From: Flavobacterium sufflavum
GTDB lineage: Bacteria; Bacteroidota; Bacteroidia; Flavobacteriales; Flavobacteriaceae
Assembly: GCF_004016525.1 (NCBI RefSeq)
Contig: NZ_SACJ01000002.1
Coordinates: forward strand, 62,001 to 126,000
Direction of reading: 5' to 3'
DNA: 64,000 bases
Shown here: positions 36,167-45,988 of the stretch, one piece after another
How positions within the stretch are numbered: position 1 is the first letter of the stretch
Layout of the letters: every line of letters begins with the position of its first letter
Program-made: the position numbers and the translations under genes
The notes under the pieces: generated by a model
The model's input: only the letters and a program-made list of their open reading frames with translations
Database searches by the model: none
Told to the model about the DNA's origin: nothing

Positions 36167-37366
36167 TTATTCCAATAATTTCTCACTCACACGGCTACTC
36201 GCAATAAGTGAAGCAATAAATCCAAGAGAAACAATTGTAGCCATTACTATTAAAACATTTTCGATAGAGAAAACAACAGGATAAGCTAGTGTTGGAGTAA
36301 TCATAATCCACTCAAAATGTTGTTGTAAAAGTACAATTGCTATTCCTAGTACAAGTCCAATAAGTCCTCCAAAAAAGCTCAATAAAGTACCTTGCAATAG
36401 AAATATTTTACGCAAATTTTTGATCTCAGTTCCTAAATTGTAAAGTGTTTTTAGGTTTCCTTTTTTGTCAAGAATCATCATAATCAAGGCGCCAATCAGG
36501 TTAAAAAGAGCTACCACAATCACGAGAGTAAATATTAAATACACGGCAATATTTTCGGTATTTAGCATTTTGTAGAGCGATTCGTTGAGTTGCGCTCTGT
36601 TTTTTATGTTGACTTTTCCTTTAAAAATGGTGTTTAACTTTTCTATGATAATGTTTTCATCAACATTGGGCTTTTCTTTAAGCTCAATTCCGGAAATTTG
36701 ATTGCTCTTGTATTCCAGTAATTCCTGAGCCAAGCTTAAATTAGCAAAAACATATTTGGAGTCTAGATCTTCGTTGATGGCATAAATACCAATTGGGAAA
36801 ATCTCCGATTTATTGAAAGCTTCTTCGGCATTTTCTATGTTTCCCTTCCCAGCTTTTGGAACTAAAACTTCTAGATGTTTGTTGAAATCAAGTAATCCTA
36901 AAGAAAGTTTTTGAACAAAACCAAAACCAACAACTACCTGATAGGTATTGTCTTCAAGCCATTGCCCATTGTAAATAATTTTATTGACATTGTTGACTTT
37001 GCTGTAGTTAGTGTCAACTCCTTTGAGGTAAGTAACCTCTTGTTTGTTGTCAAAAGTAAATAAAACGCGTTCCTCGATAATTTTTGAAAAAGAGGCAACA
37101 CCATCAATTTTCCTGATTTCTGCTTCTTGAGCTGGAGTAATAAAAAAGGATTTGCCTAAGGTGCTGGTTATTTTTAAATCAGGATCAATATCATTGCTAA
37201 ACGAAAGGCTAAAAACCTTTAGTCCGCTAAAAACCGATAATACAACAAACAAAGCCATCGCGCCAACAATGATTCCCATACTCGCAATGCGATTAATAAT
37301 GTTGATGGCATTGTTTTTACTATTGCTACGAATGTAACGTTTGGCTATGTATAGCGGAAAATTCAA
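36167..37366 (-). CDS. FtsX/LolC-LolE-type ABC transporter permease
   Basis: 399 residues with four transmembrane helices: one at about 27-50, then a long periplasmic MacB-type domain, and three near 280-300, 325-345 and 365-390. The N-terminal FPLYIAKRYIRSNSKNNAINIINRIASMGIIVGAMAL is typical of lipoprotein-releasing LolC/E permeases. The partner ATPase (LolD) is not in the window. It likely helps release lipoproteins from the inner membrane, though MacB-like roles are possible. It follows rbfA by three bases, so the two are cotranscribed. Confidence 0.9.
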   Translation of the reverse strand: MNFPLYIAKRYIRSNSKNNAINIINRIASMGIIVGAMALFVVLSVFSGLKVFSLSFSNDIDPDLKITSTLGKSFFITPAQEAEIRKIDGVASFSKIIEERVLFTFDNKQEVTYLKGVDTNYSKVNNVNKIIYNGQWLEDNTYQVVVGFGFVQKLSLGLLDFNKHLEVLVPKAGKGNIENAEEAFNKSEIFPIGIYAINEDLDSKYVFANLSLAQELLEYKSNQISGIELKEKPNVDENIIIEKLNTIFKGKVNIKNRAQLNESLYKMLNTENIAVYLIFTLVIVVALFNLIGALIMMILDKKGNLKTLYNLGTEIKNLRKIFLLQGTLLSFFGGLIGLVLGIAIVLLQQHFEWIMITPTLAYPVVFSIENVLIVMATIVSLGFIASLIASSRVSEKLLE

Positions 37367-37369
37367 GCT

Positions 37370-37762
37370 TTATTGAAATTTGCGTTTCTCTAATAAATCT
37401 CTGTTTTCAATAGGGTTTTCCTGGTTTTTCAAAGCATTGTCAATTTTCTCTATATAATCTAAAGAGTCATCAATAAAGAAAACTAAATTGGGAACTCTGC
37501 GCAATTGCTTGCGAACTCTTTGCGCCAAATCATGCTTAATCAATGGAGTATTGGATTTAATTCCATTTAAAGTTTCTTGTGCTTTTTCCTGAGGAAAAAT
37601 ACTTAAATATACTGTAGCCACAGATAAATCAGAAGTCACCGATACTTTGGATACCGAAATAACCAAATTGCTAACTCCATTTTTTCTCACTTCACCTTGT
37701 AGGATATCCACCAAATCTTTTTGGATAACTCCGCCTATTTTTTTCTGTCTGTTTGTTTCCAT
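37370..37762 (-). CDS. rbfA: 30S ribosome-binding factor A
   Basis: 130 residues with a KH-like fold. N-terminal RQKKIGGVIQKDLVDILQ and the central VSVTSDLSVATVYLSIFP are RbfA hallmarks, with LRKQLRRVPNLVFFIDDSLDYIEKIDNAL toward the end. It assists late 30S maturation and 16S rRNA 5' end processing. A minus-strand TATTTTTG box (plus 37767-37774) ends five bases before the ATG, so the mRNA would be leaderless. The permease gene follows at three bases. Confidence 0.93.
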   Translation of the reverse strand: METNRQKKIGGVIQKDLVDILQGEVRKNGVSNLVISVSKVSVTSDLSVATVYLSIFPQEKAQETLNGIKSNTPLIKHDLAQRVRKQLRRVPNLVFFIDDSLDYIEKIDNALKNQENPIENRDLLEKRKFQ

Positions 37763-37766
37763 ACTG

Positions 37767-37774
37767 CAAAAATA
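37767..37774 (-). promoter_or_regulatory. -7 box of the rbfA promoter
   Basis: TATTTTTG on the minus strand immediately before the start codon, predicting a leaderless mRNA. Confidence 0.4.
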
Positions 37775-37830
37775 CTACTTTTAAAGATTAAATAAGCAAT
37801 TTTATAATTTCTGATTTTTAGGAGCTATTT

Positions 37831-37904
37831 CCCGCTATTCGTTTCAATCTTTTCTTGTCTCAAAAAAAGAGACAAGAAAAGGATTTTCACTCCTATCGGG
37901 GCTA
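37831..37904. repeat. Dispersed hairpin element, copy 1
   Basis: Left flank CCCGCTATTCGTTTCAATC (37831-37849), a perfect 12-bp stem TTTTCTTGTCTC / GAGACAAGAAAA (37850-37861 and 37869-37880) with an A7 loop, then a right flank starting GGATTTTCACT and ending ATCGGGGCTA (37904). The flanks match copy 2 at 48473-48540 at 16 of 19 and 21 of 24 positions, but the stem sequence is different. It sits between divergent rbfA and the AddA-like gene. Confidence 0.8.
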
Positions 37905-37971
37905 GGGCAAATTCAAAGTAAGTTGTTTAGTTCTAAAATCAAAAATCGTTAATCAGCAATCAAAAATCTAA

Positions 37972-40900
37972 ATGCAAAGACATTCCTTTTCTATATACGA
38001 CGCTTCTGCAGGTTCTGGAAAAACCTACGCATTGGTCAAAGAATACCTGAAAATTATTTTGGTTGCTCCAAAAAATGATGCGTATCGCAATATTTTGGCT
38101 ATCACTTTTACTAATAAAGCGGTACACGAAATGAAAAGCCGTATCGTAGGTAGTTTGTCTGAATTTGCAAAAGACGAACCTTCAAAAAAAGCACAGGATT
38201 TAATGCGGGATTTGGCTATTGATACGCAACTCTCGCTGATTCAGATTAAAACTAAGTCACAGCAAATCATCAAGCACATTATTCATAATTATGCAGCTTT
38301 TGATATTTCGACCATCGATAAATTCACGCATAAAGTGATTCGTGCTTTTGCCCACGATTTGAATTTACCGATGACTTTTGAAGTTACTTTGGATACCGAA
38401 AATCTGTTGACGGAAGCCATAGATGCCATCATTGCCCAAGCGGGTGAAGACGAAACTTTAACTAAACTGCTCATCGATTTTACGATGGAAAAAACCGATG
38501 ACGATAAATCCTGGGATATTTCCAGAGAGATAATGGAAACAGGTAAGTTGGTTTTGAATGAAAACAACCGAAATGAAATTACTCAGTTTCATGATAAATC
38601 CATTACCGAGTTTGTCGAAATTAAGAAGAAATTGCTTGTCGTTTGTAAAGATTTAGAGAAAGAAAATGTAGCCTTTGCCGAAGCTGCTTTGCTTTTAATT
38701 GAGAATAACGGAATTGATTTGAAATCATTTTCGAGAGGCACTTTTCCTAATCACTTGGTCAGCATTCGCGACGGAAAATACAATCCTAAGAATAAAACGT
38801 TTCATGAGTTTGATGATATTGCTATAAACAAAACAGCGATTGATCGGGCGCTGATTGAGAATTTAATTCCTGAATTATTACAAATTTTAGTTGCGATTTA
38901 TAAAAATTTCGAGAAGCGTGATTTTTACAAAGCATTCCTAAAAAACATAACGCCGCTTTCATTACTGAATACGGTGAGTAATGAATTGGCTAAAATTCAG
39001 GAAGAACAAAATGTGCTTTCTATATCCGAATTTAATGCTATCATTCATCGCGAAATTCAAAATCAGCCAGCTCCTTTTATATATGAGCGATTAGGCGAGC
39101 GATACCATCACTTTTTCATTGATGAATTTCAGGATACTTCTGAGATGCAATGGCAAAATTTGATTCCGCTTATCGATAATGCGCTTTCGGGTCAGGACGA
39201 TTATGGAGAAAAAGGAACTTTGATGATTGTGGGGGATCCAAAACAGTCTATTTATCGTTGGCGTGGTGGAAAAGCAGAGCAATTTATTGAATTGAGCAAA
39301 GACAATAATCCGTTTAATAATCCGGATAAAAAATTAGAGCATTTAGATAAAAATTACCGTTCCTATTCTCAGATAATTGAGTTTAATAATGATTTTTTTA
39401 AGTTACTGTCGTCCGAATTTGAACAGCCTGATTATAAAGATTTATATGAAAATCACAGTCACCAAAAAAGCAATGATAAAACGGGAGGTTACGTCAATAT
39501 TTCTTTTATTCCAAAAATAGAAGCTACAGATGAAGATGAGGAAGCATTAGATAAGACTGAATTATTCGTTTTGGCGACTTTAAATACGATTCAGAAAGTG
39601 CTAAAAGAAGGTTTTGAATATAAGGATATTGTGATTTTGACCCGTAAACGTGATCAGGGAATTGCAATTGCTAATTATTTGACGGAACAGGGAATTCCAC
39701 TTTTATCTTCGGAAACACTGATGATTCAAAATGCAACTGAAGTTCGACTCATAATTAATCTTTTGAAGTATTTAAAAAATAACGCCGATTTAGAAGCGAA
39801 AGCTTATTTCTTGCATTATGTGGCTGAAAACATTCAGGATCGATTGGCTGTTCATGATTTTATTGCCGCAGGAATGGAGCAAAAGCAGGAGGCTGATTTT
39901 GAAAAATGGCTGATGAGTTTTGATATTTCGCTTTCGTTTCAAAATATCCGAAAAAAGTCTCTTTATGAGGCTGTTGAGATTATTGTTTCGAAGTTTCTTT
40001 CAGTTAGTTCAAGTTCAGGGAATGCCTATGTTCAATATTTCTTGGATATTGTTCTCGAACGTGATGTACGCAATCAGGCTGGTATAGCTGATTTTTTGAT
40101 TTTCTGGGACAAAAATGGGGAGAAATTCAGTATTCCGTCTCCAGAAGGGAATAACGCAGTTCGAATTATGACGATTCATAAGTCGAAAGGCTTGGAATTT
40201 CCTGTTGTAATTATGCCTTTTGCCGAAGAAGACTATAATAGAAAACCAAAAGATAAACTTTGGCTTGACGCCGAAGAAATGGATTTGGGTCTACCAAAGG
40301 CTTTGATTGATAATAGTAGTGCTGTGGAAGGTTTTGGAGAAGAAGCTAAATTGGTTTATGATCAAAAAAAGCAAGAAGAATTGTTGGATAATGTAAATGT
40401 GCTTTATGTTGCTTTGACACGTGCAGAAGAACAATTATATGTTATTTCTAATATGAATTTGTCCAGAAATGGAGAGATTCCTAAAAATAATATGTGTGCT
40501 TTTTTTATTAATTATTTGCTGAATAAAGGAGTTTTTGATGAAAATATATTGGAATATGAATTTGGGAATAAAATAAAAAATTCTTCAGAGACAAAACACA
40601 TTGATACTTCGAAACCAATTGAAAATGTTGCTGAAACATTAAATCCTAAAAATATCAAAATAGCTCAAAGAGAAGCTTTAATGTGGGGAACGCATCAGCA
40701 GGAATCTATAGAATACGGTAATGCAGTACATGAAATTTTATCTTTTGTGAAAACAAAAAATGATGTGGATTTGGCAGTAGATAAGGCAATTGAAAACGGC
40801 TTGATTAATTTGACTCAAAAGGAATTGGTTTGCAAAACGATTCAGGAAATAGTGAATCATGAAGAATTAGCATTGTTTTTTGCAGAAGGGAATGAAGTAT

Positions 40901-41130
40901 TAAATGAGCAAACTATTATTCAGAAAGAAGGAAGCTTGATAAAACCCGATAGAATGGTAGTTACAAAAGGGAATAAGGTGTTTTTATTGGATTATAAAAC
41001 AGGGGCTCATAATGCGAAATACCAGAAGCAATTAGAGAATTATCAAGTTGCAATTGAATTAATGGGGTTTACTGTGGAGAGAAAATCATTAGTGTATATT
41101 GGGGAGAAGATTGAGATTGTTAATTTGTAA
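37972..41130 (+). CDS. UvrD/RecB-type helicase-nuclease (AddA-like)
   Basis: 1052 residues. Superfamily 1 helicase motifs: Walker A ASAGSGKT with Lys17, motif II DEFQDT at 384-389, motif III GDPKQSIYRWRGG, and the C-terminal MTIHKSKGLEFPVVI and VLYVALTRAEEQLYV. A RecB-type nuclease ends the protein, with Asp1007 and Lys1009 in LLDYKTG. With the AddB-like protein encoded 1.8 kb downstream it should form the double-strand-break resection complex that loads RecA and degrades linear foreign DNA. ompA lies between the two. The preceding repeat element lies in its upstream region. Confidence 0.92.
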   Translation: MQRHSFSIYDASAGSGKTYALVKEYLKIILVAPKNDAYRNILAITFTNKAVHEMKSRIVGSLSEFAKDEPSKKAQDLMRDLAIDTQLSLIQIKTKSQQIIKHIIHNYAAFDISTIDKFTHKVIRAFAHDLNLPMTFEVTLDTENLLTEAIDAIIAQAGEDETLTKLLIDFTMEKTDDDKSWDISREIMETGKLVLNENNRNEITQFHDKSITEFVEIKKKLLVVCKDLEKENVAFAEAALLLIENNGIDLKSFSRGTFPNHLVSIRDGKYNPKNKTFHEFDDIAINKTAIDRALIENLIPELLQILVAIYKNFEKRDFYKAFLKNITPLSLLNTVSNELAKIQEEQNVLSISEFNAIIHREIQNQPAPFIYERLGERYHHFFIDEFQDTSEMQWQNLIPLIDNALSGQDDYGEKGTLMIVGDPKQSIYRWRGGKAEQFIELSKDNNPFNNPDKKLEHLDKNYRSYSQIIEFNNDFFKLLSSEFEQPDYKDLYENHSHQKSNDKTGGYVNISFIPKIEATDEDEEALDKTELFVLATLNTIQKVLKEGFEYKDIVILTRKRDQGIAIANYLTEQGIPLLSSETLMIQNATEVRLIINLLKYLKNNADLEAKAYFLHYVAENIQDRLAVHDFIAAGMEQKQEADFEKWLMSFDISLSFQNIRKKSLYEAVEIIVSKFLSVSSSSGNAYVQYFLDIVLERDVRNQAGIADFLIFWDKNGEKFSIPSPEGNNAVRIMTIHKSKGLEFPVVIMPFAEEDYNRKPKDKLWLDAEEMDLGLPKALIDNSSAVEGFGEEAKLVYDQKKQEELLDNVNVLYVALTRAEEQLYVISNMNLSRNGEIPKNNMCAFFINYLLNKGVFDENILEYEFGNKIKNSSETKHIDTSKPIENVAETLNPKNIKIAQREALMWGTHQQESIEYGNAVHEILSFVKTKNDVDLAVDKAIENGLINLTQKELVCKTIQEIVNHEELALFFAEGNEVLNEQTIIQKEGSLIKPDRMVVTKGNKVFLLDYKTGAHNAKYQKQLENYQVAIELMGFTVERKSLVYIGEKIEIVNL

Positions 41131-41432
41131 TTTTTTATCTAATTTATTTTAGTAAAAAGGAAAATTTGTCAGTTTTTTTAATTATTTTTTATGATTAAAT
41201 GCCGATAAATTATTTTTTTAGAAATTTTAAACAAGAGTTTTTTTAAAGTTACTATTCTTTCAATTATATTGAGTTTACAGTGTTTCTTTGGTGTTAATAA
41301 TTAGATTTTACTACTTTATATGCAATAAAATGAGTCTAGTATAACTTTTTTTTGAATATTCTATTTTGTAGTTAAAGAATTACGCGTTACTTTTGTGTAT
41401 AATTAACTAAATTGTAATTAAAAAATTTAAGT
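41131..41432. other. 302-base AT-rich upstream region of ompA
   Basis: No gene is visible. The only clear signal is the ompA promoter at 41366-41395; no terminator hairpin was recognised after the AddA-like gene. Confidence 0.6.
41366..41395 (+). promoter_or_regulatory. Promoter of the ompA-family gene
   Basis: TTG at 41366-41368, a 19-base spacer and TACTTTTG at 41388-41395, 38 bases before the ATG. Confidence 0.65.
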
Positions 41433-42854
41433 ATGAAACATCTTAACAAACTTTTAATTGCTGTAACGATGGTGATGGGTTTAAGTTCTCACGCACAAGA
41501 CAGTAATAATCCATGGGCTATTGCTTTTGGAGTTAATGCCGTAGACACTAGAACTAGTGCAGGTCCTGGGCATGTTGGTTGGTTCCAACAGCATTTTTCT
41601 CAACCATTTGATGTGAAAAATAACTGGAATATCCTTCCTTCAGTGTCTTATTTGAGTGTGTCTCGTTATGTTGGAAACAATTTTACGGTTGGACTTCAAG
41701 GTTCGGTTAATAAAATTGATAAATTGGTTACTTTTAATCCAACTGCTCCAGGTCATGATGGTAGAGGTATGATTGTAACAAATCCAGGAGATTTAATGTA
41801 TTATGGAATTGATGGAAAGGTAAGATACAGTTTCATGAGTTTAATTAAATCTAAAGTAGTTGATCCTTCGTTACACTTAGGTGGAGGTTATACTTTCTTA
41901 GGGGATAGCAGCTTTGGTACTGTAAATGCTGGTGCTGGATTAACTTTCTGGTTTACAGAAAATGTTGGTTTAGAATTAGGAACTGCTTATAAAAAAGCAT
42001 TTAAAAATGATGATCCATTAGTACGTTCTCACTTTCAACACACAGCAGGTATTGTTTTCAAATTTGGAGGAAAAGATACTGATGGTGACGGAATCTATGA
42101 CAAAGAAGATGCTTGTCCAGAAGTTGCTGGTTTAAAACAATTCAATGGTTGTCCTGATACTGACGGAGACGGAATTATTGACTCAAATGACGCTTGTCCA
42201 GAAGTTGCTGGTTTAGCTGCATTCAATGGTTGTCCTGATACTGACGGAGACGGAATAGCTGATAAAGATGATGCTTGTCCAGATGTTGCTGGTTTAGCTT
42301 CTTTAAAAGGTTGTCCAGATGCTGATAAAGACGGAGTAGCTGATAAAGATGATAAATGTCCTAATGTTGCAGGTCCAAAAGAAAACGCTGGTTGTCCTTG
42401 GCCAGATACAGATAAAGATGGTGTAGCTGATAAAGATGATGCTTGTCCGGAAGTTGCTGGTCCAGCTAGTAACAAAGGTTGTCCTGAAGTAACTCAAGAA
42501 GCTATGGATGAATTGAAATCTCAAGCTAGATTTATCTACTTTAACTCTGGAAAAGCTACATTCAAATCTGCTGACGTTCCTAAGAGATTAGATGCAATGG
42601 CTGCACTTCTTAAAAACTATGCTAACTCTGAATTCTTGATCGAAGGTCATACAGATAGCGATGGTTCTGATGCATTCAACCAAAAACTTTCTGAAAACAG
42701 AGCTGATGCAGTTAAAAATGCATTACTTGAAAGAGGAATTTCTTCAAGCAAAATTAAATCAGTAGGATATGGTGAAACTATGCCGGTTGCTGATAATAAA
42801 ACTGCTGCTGGTAAAGCATTAAACAGAAGAACTGAAGTGAAATTAATCAAATAA
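41433..42854 (+). CDS. OmpA-family outer-membrane protein with thrombospondin type-3 repeats
   Basis: 473 residues. Signal peptide 1 to about 21 (ending SHAQ), an eight-stranded barrel-like domain to about 210, then five Asp-rich type-3 repeats (about 213-355; pattern DTDGDGIxDKxDACPxVAG, with one [10 protein letters not shown] variant) that bind calcium, and a C-terminal OmpA peptidoglycan-binding domain (about 365-473, [32 protein letters not shown] and GYGE). It anchors the outer membrane to peptidoglycan. The strong promoter, codon usage and perfect terminator suggest high expression. It has no evident link to the flanking AddA/AddB-like genes. Confidence 0.93.
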   Translation: MKHLNKLLIAVTMVMGLSSHAQDSNNPWAIAFGVNAVDTRTSAGPGHVGWFQQHFSQPFDVKNNWNILPSVSYLSVSRYVGNNFTVGLQGSVNKIDKLVTFNPTAPGHDGRGMIVTNPGDLMYYGIDGKVRYSFMSLIKSKVVDPSLHLGGGYTFLGDSSFGTVNAGAGLTFWFTENVGLELGTAYKKAFKNDDPLVRSHFQHTAGIVFKFGGKDTDGDGIYDKEDACPEVAGLKQFNGCPDTDGDGIIDSNDACPEVAGLAAFNGCPDTDGDGIADKDDACPDVAGLASLKGCPDADKDGVADKDDKCPNVAGPKENAGCPWPDTDKDGVADKDDACPEVAGPASNKGCPEVTQEAMDELKSQARFIYFNSGKATFKSADVPKRLDAMAALLKNYANSEFLIEGHTDSDGSDAFNQKLSENRADAVKNALLERGISSSKIKSVGYGETMPVADNKTAAGKALNRRTEVKLIK

Positions 42855-42877
42855 TTTCTTTCTAAATAATTATAAGG

Positions 42878-42906
42878 AACGCCCCGATTTATCGGGGCGT
42901 TTTTTT
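42878..42906 (+). terminator. Strong GC-rich terminator after ompA
   Basis: AACGCCCCGAT and ATCGGGGCGTT in a perfect stem, then T7. It ends 12 bases before the AddB-like start codon. Confidence 0.95.
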
Positions 42907-42917
42907 ATTTTTATGAA

Positions 42918-45680
42918 ATGATAAACAGTACTTTTTTAGATAAGATTGCCCAGATTTTAATTGAAAAATATTCAGCTAAATTAGCTAACACAATAGTAGT
43001 TTTACCTAATAAAAGAGCTAAGATTTTTTTGATTGAAGCACTTAAAAAACAAGTTTCGAATAATATTCTTGCTCCGGAGATTATTAGTATAGAAGATTTT
43101 ATTCAGGATATTGCGGGTGTTCGTACCGTTGATCCAATAGAATTGCTATTCGAATTCTACGAAGTTTATTTATCGATAACTGATAAATCAAACCAACAGT
43201 CTTTTGAATTGTTTGCCAATTGGGCGAAAACACTTTTACAAGACTTCAATGAAATTGACCGTTATTTACTAGATCCCACACATGTTTTGTCTTACTTAAA
43301 AGACATTGAAGACATAAAAAAATGGGGGATTGAAGTAGAGAACAAAACCCAATTGCTTGAAAAATATATCGATTTTTGGAAATTACTTCCTCTATATTAC
43401 CAATCTTTATATGCACATTTACTTCAAAAAGGAATCGGGTATCAAGGATTAATTTATCGTGAAGCAGTAGAGAATCTAAATCATTTTTCAAATTCAATTA
43501 CTGATAAACAATTTGTTTTTGCAGGATTTAATGCGTTGAATGCTTCCGAAGAAAAAATTATTCAGCATTTGATTTCGAATGACCAAGCCAAAATTTATTG
43601 GGATGCCGACCAAACTTTTCTAAATGATCCTTATCATGATGCAGGGTTGTTTTTACGTCGATTTAAAGAAAGTTGGAAGCATTATAAAACCAATCCTTTC
43701 GAATGGATTGTGGATGATTTTTCGCAGTCAAAAAACATTCAGATCATTGGGACACCAAAAAGCATCGGACAAGCCAAAATTTCAGGAAGTATTATTGAGA
43801 AAATTATAGAAGAAAATCCAATAACATCATTGGATAAAGTGGCGATTGTGCTTGGTGAAGAAAACCTTTTAGTCCCGCTTTTATATTCTTTGCCATCGAC
43901 AGTTGGAGCTTTAAATATTACGATGGGGTATTCCAGTAAAAATAATCCTGCCCAAATTTTGATTGCCAAATTGTTCAAAATGCATACGAATGCCTTGTCC
44001 AGAAATGCAAAAAGTTATGTGTTTTATTATAAAGATGTTTTGGATATTTTAACCCATCCTTTGGTGGAACCGTATGCTCAAACTACAGTTCTGGTTGATA
44101 TTATCAATAAGAACAATTATACTTTTATCAGCCATCATAAATTGATGGAACTGAATGCTAATCCGACTGATTTATTTTTGTTGTTGTTTCAAAAATGGGA
44201 AGAGGGTTCGATAGCGGTTTTGCAAACGGTTTCAAAATTATTACTGACAATAAAAGGAAATTTAAGCAATGATAATGAAGAAGAGAAAATCACCAAAGCC
44301 TTTGTTTTTGCCATTTTTAAAGTAATAAATAAGCTAATCAATTATTATTCAAAACACCAGCATATTGATAAAATAGAAACCTTACATGCCATTTACAAGC
44401 AAGTGATTGATTTGGCCGAGGTTTCTTTTGAAGGTGAGCCACTGAATGGTTTGCAAATTATGGGAGTATTGGAAAGTCGTGTTTTGGATTTTGATACAGT
44501 AATTGTTACTTCAATGAATGAGGGTAAATTTCCAGCCGGAAAATCACAAAATTCCTTTATTCCTTATGATGTAAAACGAGAATTGGGTTTGCCTACATTC
44601 AAAGAAAAAGATGCTATTTACACTTACCATTTTTATCATTTGTTGCAACGTGCCAAGAATATTTACTTGTTGTATAATACCGAAAGTGAAGGATTAGATG
44701 CTGGAGAAAAAAGTCGTTTTATAACGCAATTAGAAGTCGAAAAACAACCAAATCATAATTTGTCTCACGAAATTTATAATGCAGTTTTACCGGAAACAGC
44801 ATACACACCAATGGTAATAGAAAAATCGCCAGCGGTAATGGAGCGTTTGAAAAAAATTGCAGAAGAGGGATTTTCTCCTTCGGCTTTGACGAGTTATATT
44901 CGGAATCCAATTCAGTTTTATTTTCAAAAAATATTGCGAATTCGTGAAGTGGAAGAAGTTGAAGAAAACATCGCTTTGAATACTTTAGGAACGATTATTC
45001 ACGAAACTTTAAAAGCCTTATACGAACCCTTTATTGGGAAATTTATTTCTGAATCAGATATTGATAATTGTTTTAAACTCATCGATGAAGAGGTTTTAAA
45101 ACAATTTAAAATCGTTTATAAAGAAGGTGAAATCAAAAAAGGACGCAATCTTTTGGCTTTTGAAGTGGCTAAAAGAAATGTATTTAATTTTCTGAAAGTA
45201 GAATTGGAATGTATTAAGGCTGGAGATGCGATTAAAATTATCGCTTTGGAGCAGACTTTTGGGAGAACTTTAAATCATCCCGATTTACCCTTTCCAGTGT
45301 TAATCAAAGGAAATGTCGATCGAATTGAAGAGCGCAACGGAATCATTCGCATTATAGATTATAAGACCGGTAAAGTCGAAAAAACAAGTGTTAGCCTGAA
45401 AACATGGAACGGATTGACTCAGGAGCTTAAAAATGACAAAATCATTCAGGTTCTGGCTTATGCGTTTATGTATGAACCCGAAGCCAACGGAAAATCAATA
45501 GAAGCAGGAATTATTTCGTTTAAAAATCTAAAATCAGGCTTTTTGCCGTTTCAATTTAAAGAGGATAAAGATGTTCAGCAAGTTATTAACGATGAAATAA
45601 TGACTAATTATCTCGAACAAATTGTGTTGTTGTTGAAAGAGATTTTAGATTCAGATAAGTCATTTGAAGAGAAAATATAA
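42918..45680 (+). CDS. PD-(D/E)XK nuclease-helicase protein (AddB-like)
   Basis: 920 residues. The N-terminal VVLPNKRAKIFLIEALKK replaces a Walker A loop, so ATP binding is probably lost, as in AddB-type inactive helicase domains. The second half has helicase-like ESRVLDFDTVIVTSMNEGKFP, and the C-terminus has a RecB-type nuclease with YIRNPIQFYFQKILRIRE, LGTIIHETLKALYEP and IIDYKTGK (Asp814, Lys816). No cysteine cluster of the iron-sulfur AddB type is evident. It probably partners the AddA-like protein in recombinational repair. The next gene's ATG overlaps its stop by one base. Confidence 0.9.
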   Translation: MINSTFLDKIAQILIEKYSAKLANTIVVLPNKRAKIFLIEALKKQVSNNILAPEIISIEDFIQDIAGVRTVDPIELLFEFYEVYLSITDKSNQQSFELFANWAKTLLQDFNEIDRYLLDPTHVLSYLKDIEDIKKWGIEVENKTQLLEKYIDFWKLLPLYYQSLYAHLLQKGIGYQGLIYREAVENLNHFSNSITDKQFVFAGFNALNASEEKIIQHLISNDQAKIYWDADQTFLNDPYHDAGLFLRRFKESWKHYKTNPFEWIVDDFSQSKNIQIIGTPKSIGQAKISGSIIEKIIEENPITSLDKVAIVLGEENLLVPLLYSLPSTVGALNITMGYSSKNNPAQILIAKLFKMHTNALSRNAKSYVFYYKDVLDILTHPLVEPYAQTTVLVDIINKNNYTFISHHKLMELNANPTDLFLLLFQKWEEGSIAVLQTVSKLLLTIKGNLSNDNEEEKITKAFVFAIFKVINKLINYYSKHQHIDKIETLHAIYKQVIDLAEVSFEGEPLNGLQIMGVLESRVLDFDTVIVTSMNEGKFPAGKSQNSFIPYDVKRELGLPTFKEKDAIYTYHFYHLLQRAKNIYLLYNTESEGLDAGEKSRFITQLEVEKQPNHNLSHEIYNAVLPETAYTPMVIEKSPAVMERLKKIAEEGFSPSALTSYIRNPIQFYFQKILRIREVEEVEENIALNTLGTIIHETLKALYEPFIGKFISESDIDNCFKLIDEEVLKQFKIVYKEGEIKKGRNLLAFEVAKRNVFNFLKVELECIKAGDAIKIIALEQTFGRTLNHPDLPFPVLIKGNVDRIEERNGIIRIIDYKTGKVEKTSVSLKTWNGLTQELKNDKIIQVLAYAFMYEPEANGKSIEAGIISFKNLKSGFLPFQFKEDKDVQQVINDEIMTNYLEQIVLLLKEILDSDKSFEEKI

Positions 45681-45988
45681 TGGATGGATTTTTTAGAATA
45701 TCAGCAAATATTTTTGAATTCTACAAAAGTACTTTGATAATAACGTTATCTATAAGTCTTTTGGGATTGGCTTTGGGAGGTTTTGAAATTTTTAAAATCA
45801 TACTCGTTGTTTTTGGATTCTGGATAAGTATTTTGATGAAAGAAGTCAATTCTAAAAAAGAATATTTATTTTACTATAACAATGGGATTTCAAAATACAA
45901 ATTGTTGATTATTAGTTTTTTTATCAATGTTATCTTTTCAGTGTTGTTCATTTGGATTTTTAATCAAGTAAAATATTTATATGGTTAA
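45680..45988 (+). CDS. Small membrane protein, probable partner of the following ABC ATPase
   Basis: 102 residues with about three transmembrane helices (about 17-35, 38-53 and 74-97) joined by a short loop KEVNSKKEYLFYYNNGISKYK. No family is recognised. Its start overlaps the AddB-like stop by one base and its end overlaps the ABC ATPase start by eight bases, so all three are translated together. The FYYNNGISKYKLL segment resembles the cytoplasmic coupling region seen in ABC-2 type permeases, which suggests a minimal membrane subunit. The function is unknown. Confidence 0.7.
   Translation: MDGFFRISANIFEFYKSTLIITLSISLLGLALGGFEIFKIILVVFGFWISILMKEVNSKKEYLFYYNNGISKYKLLIISFFINVIFSVLFIWIFNQVKYLYG

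Noticed and set aside
42095..42475. 126-codon open frame on the minus strand inside ompA with its own internal repeats
   Set aside because: It is the antisense reading of the Asp-rich type-3 repeats; the repeat pattern is inherited from the real gene.
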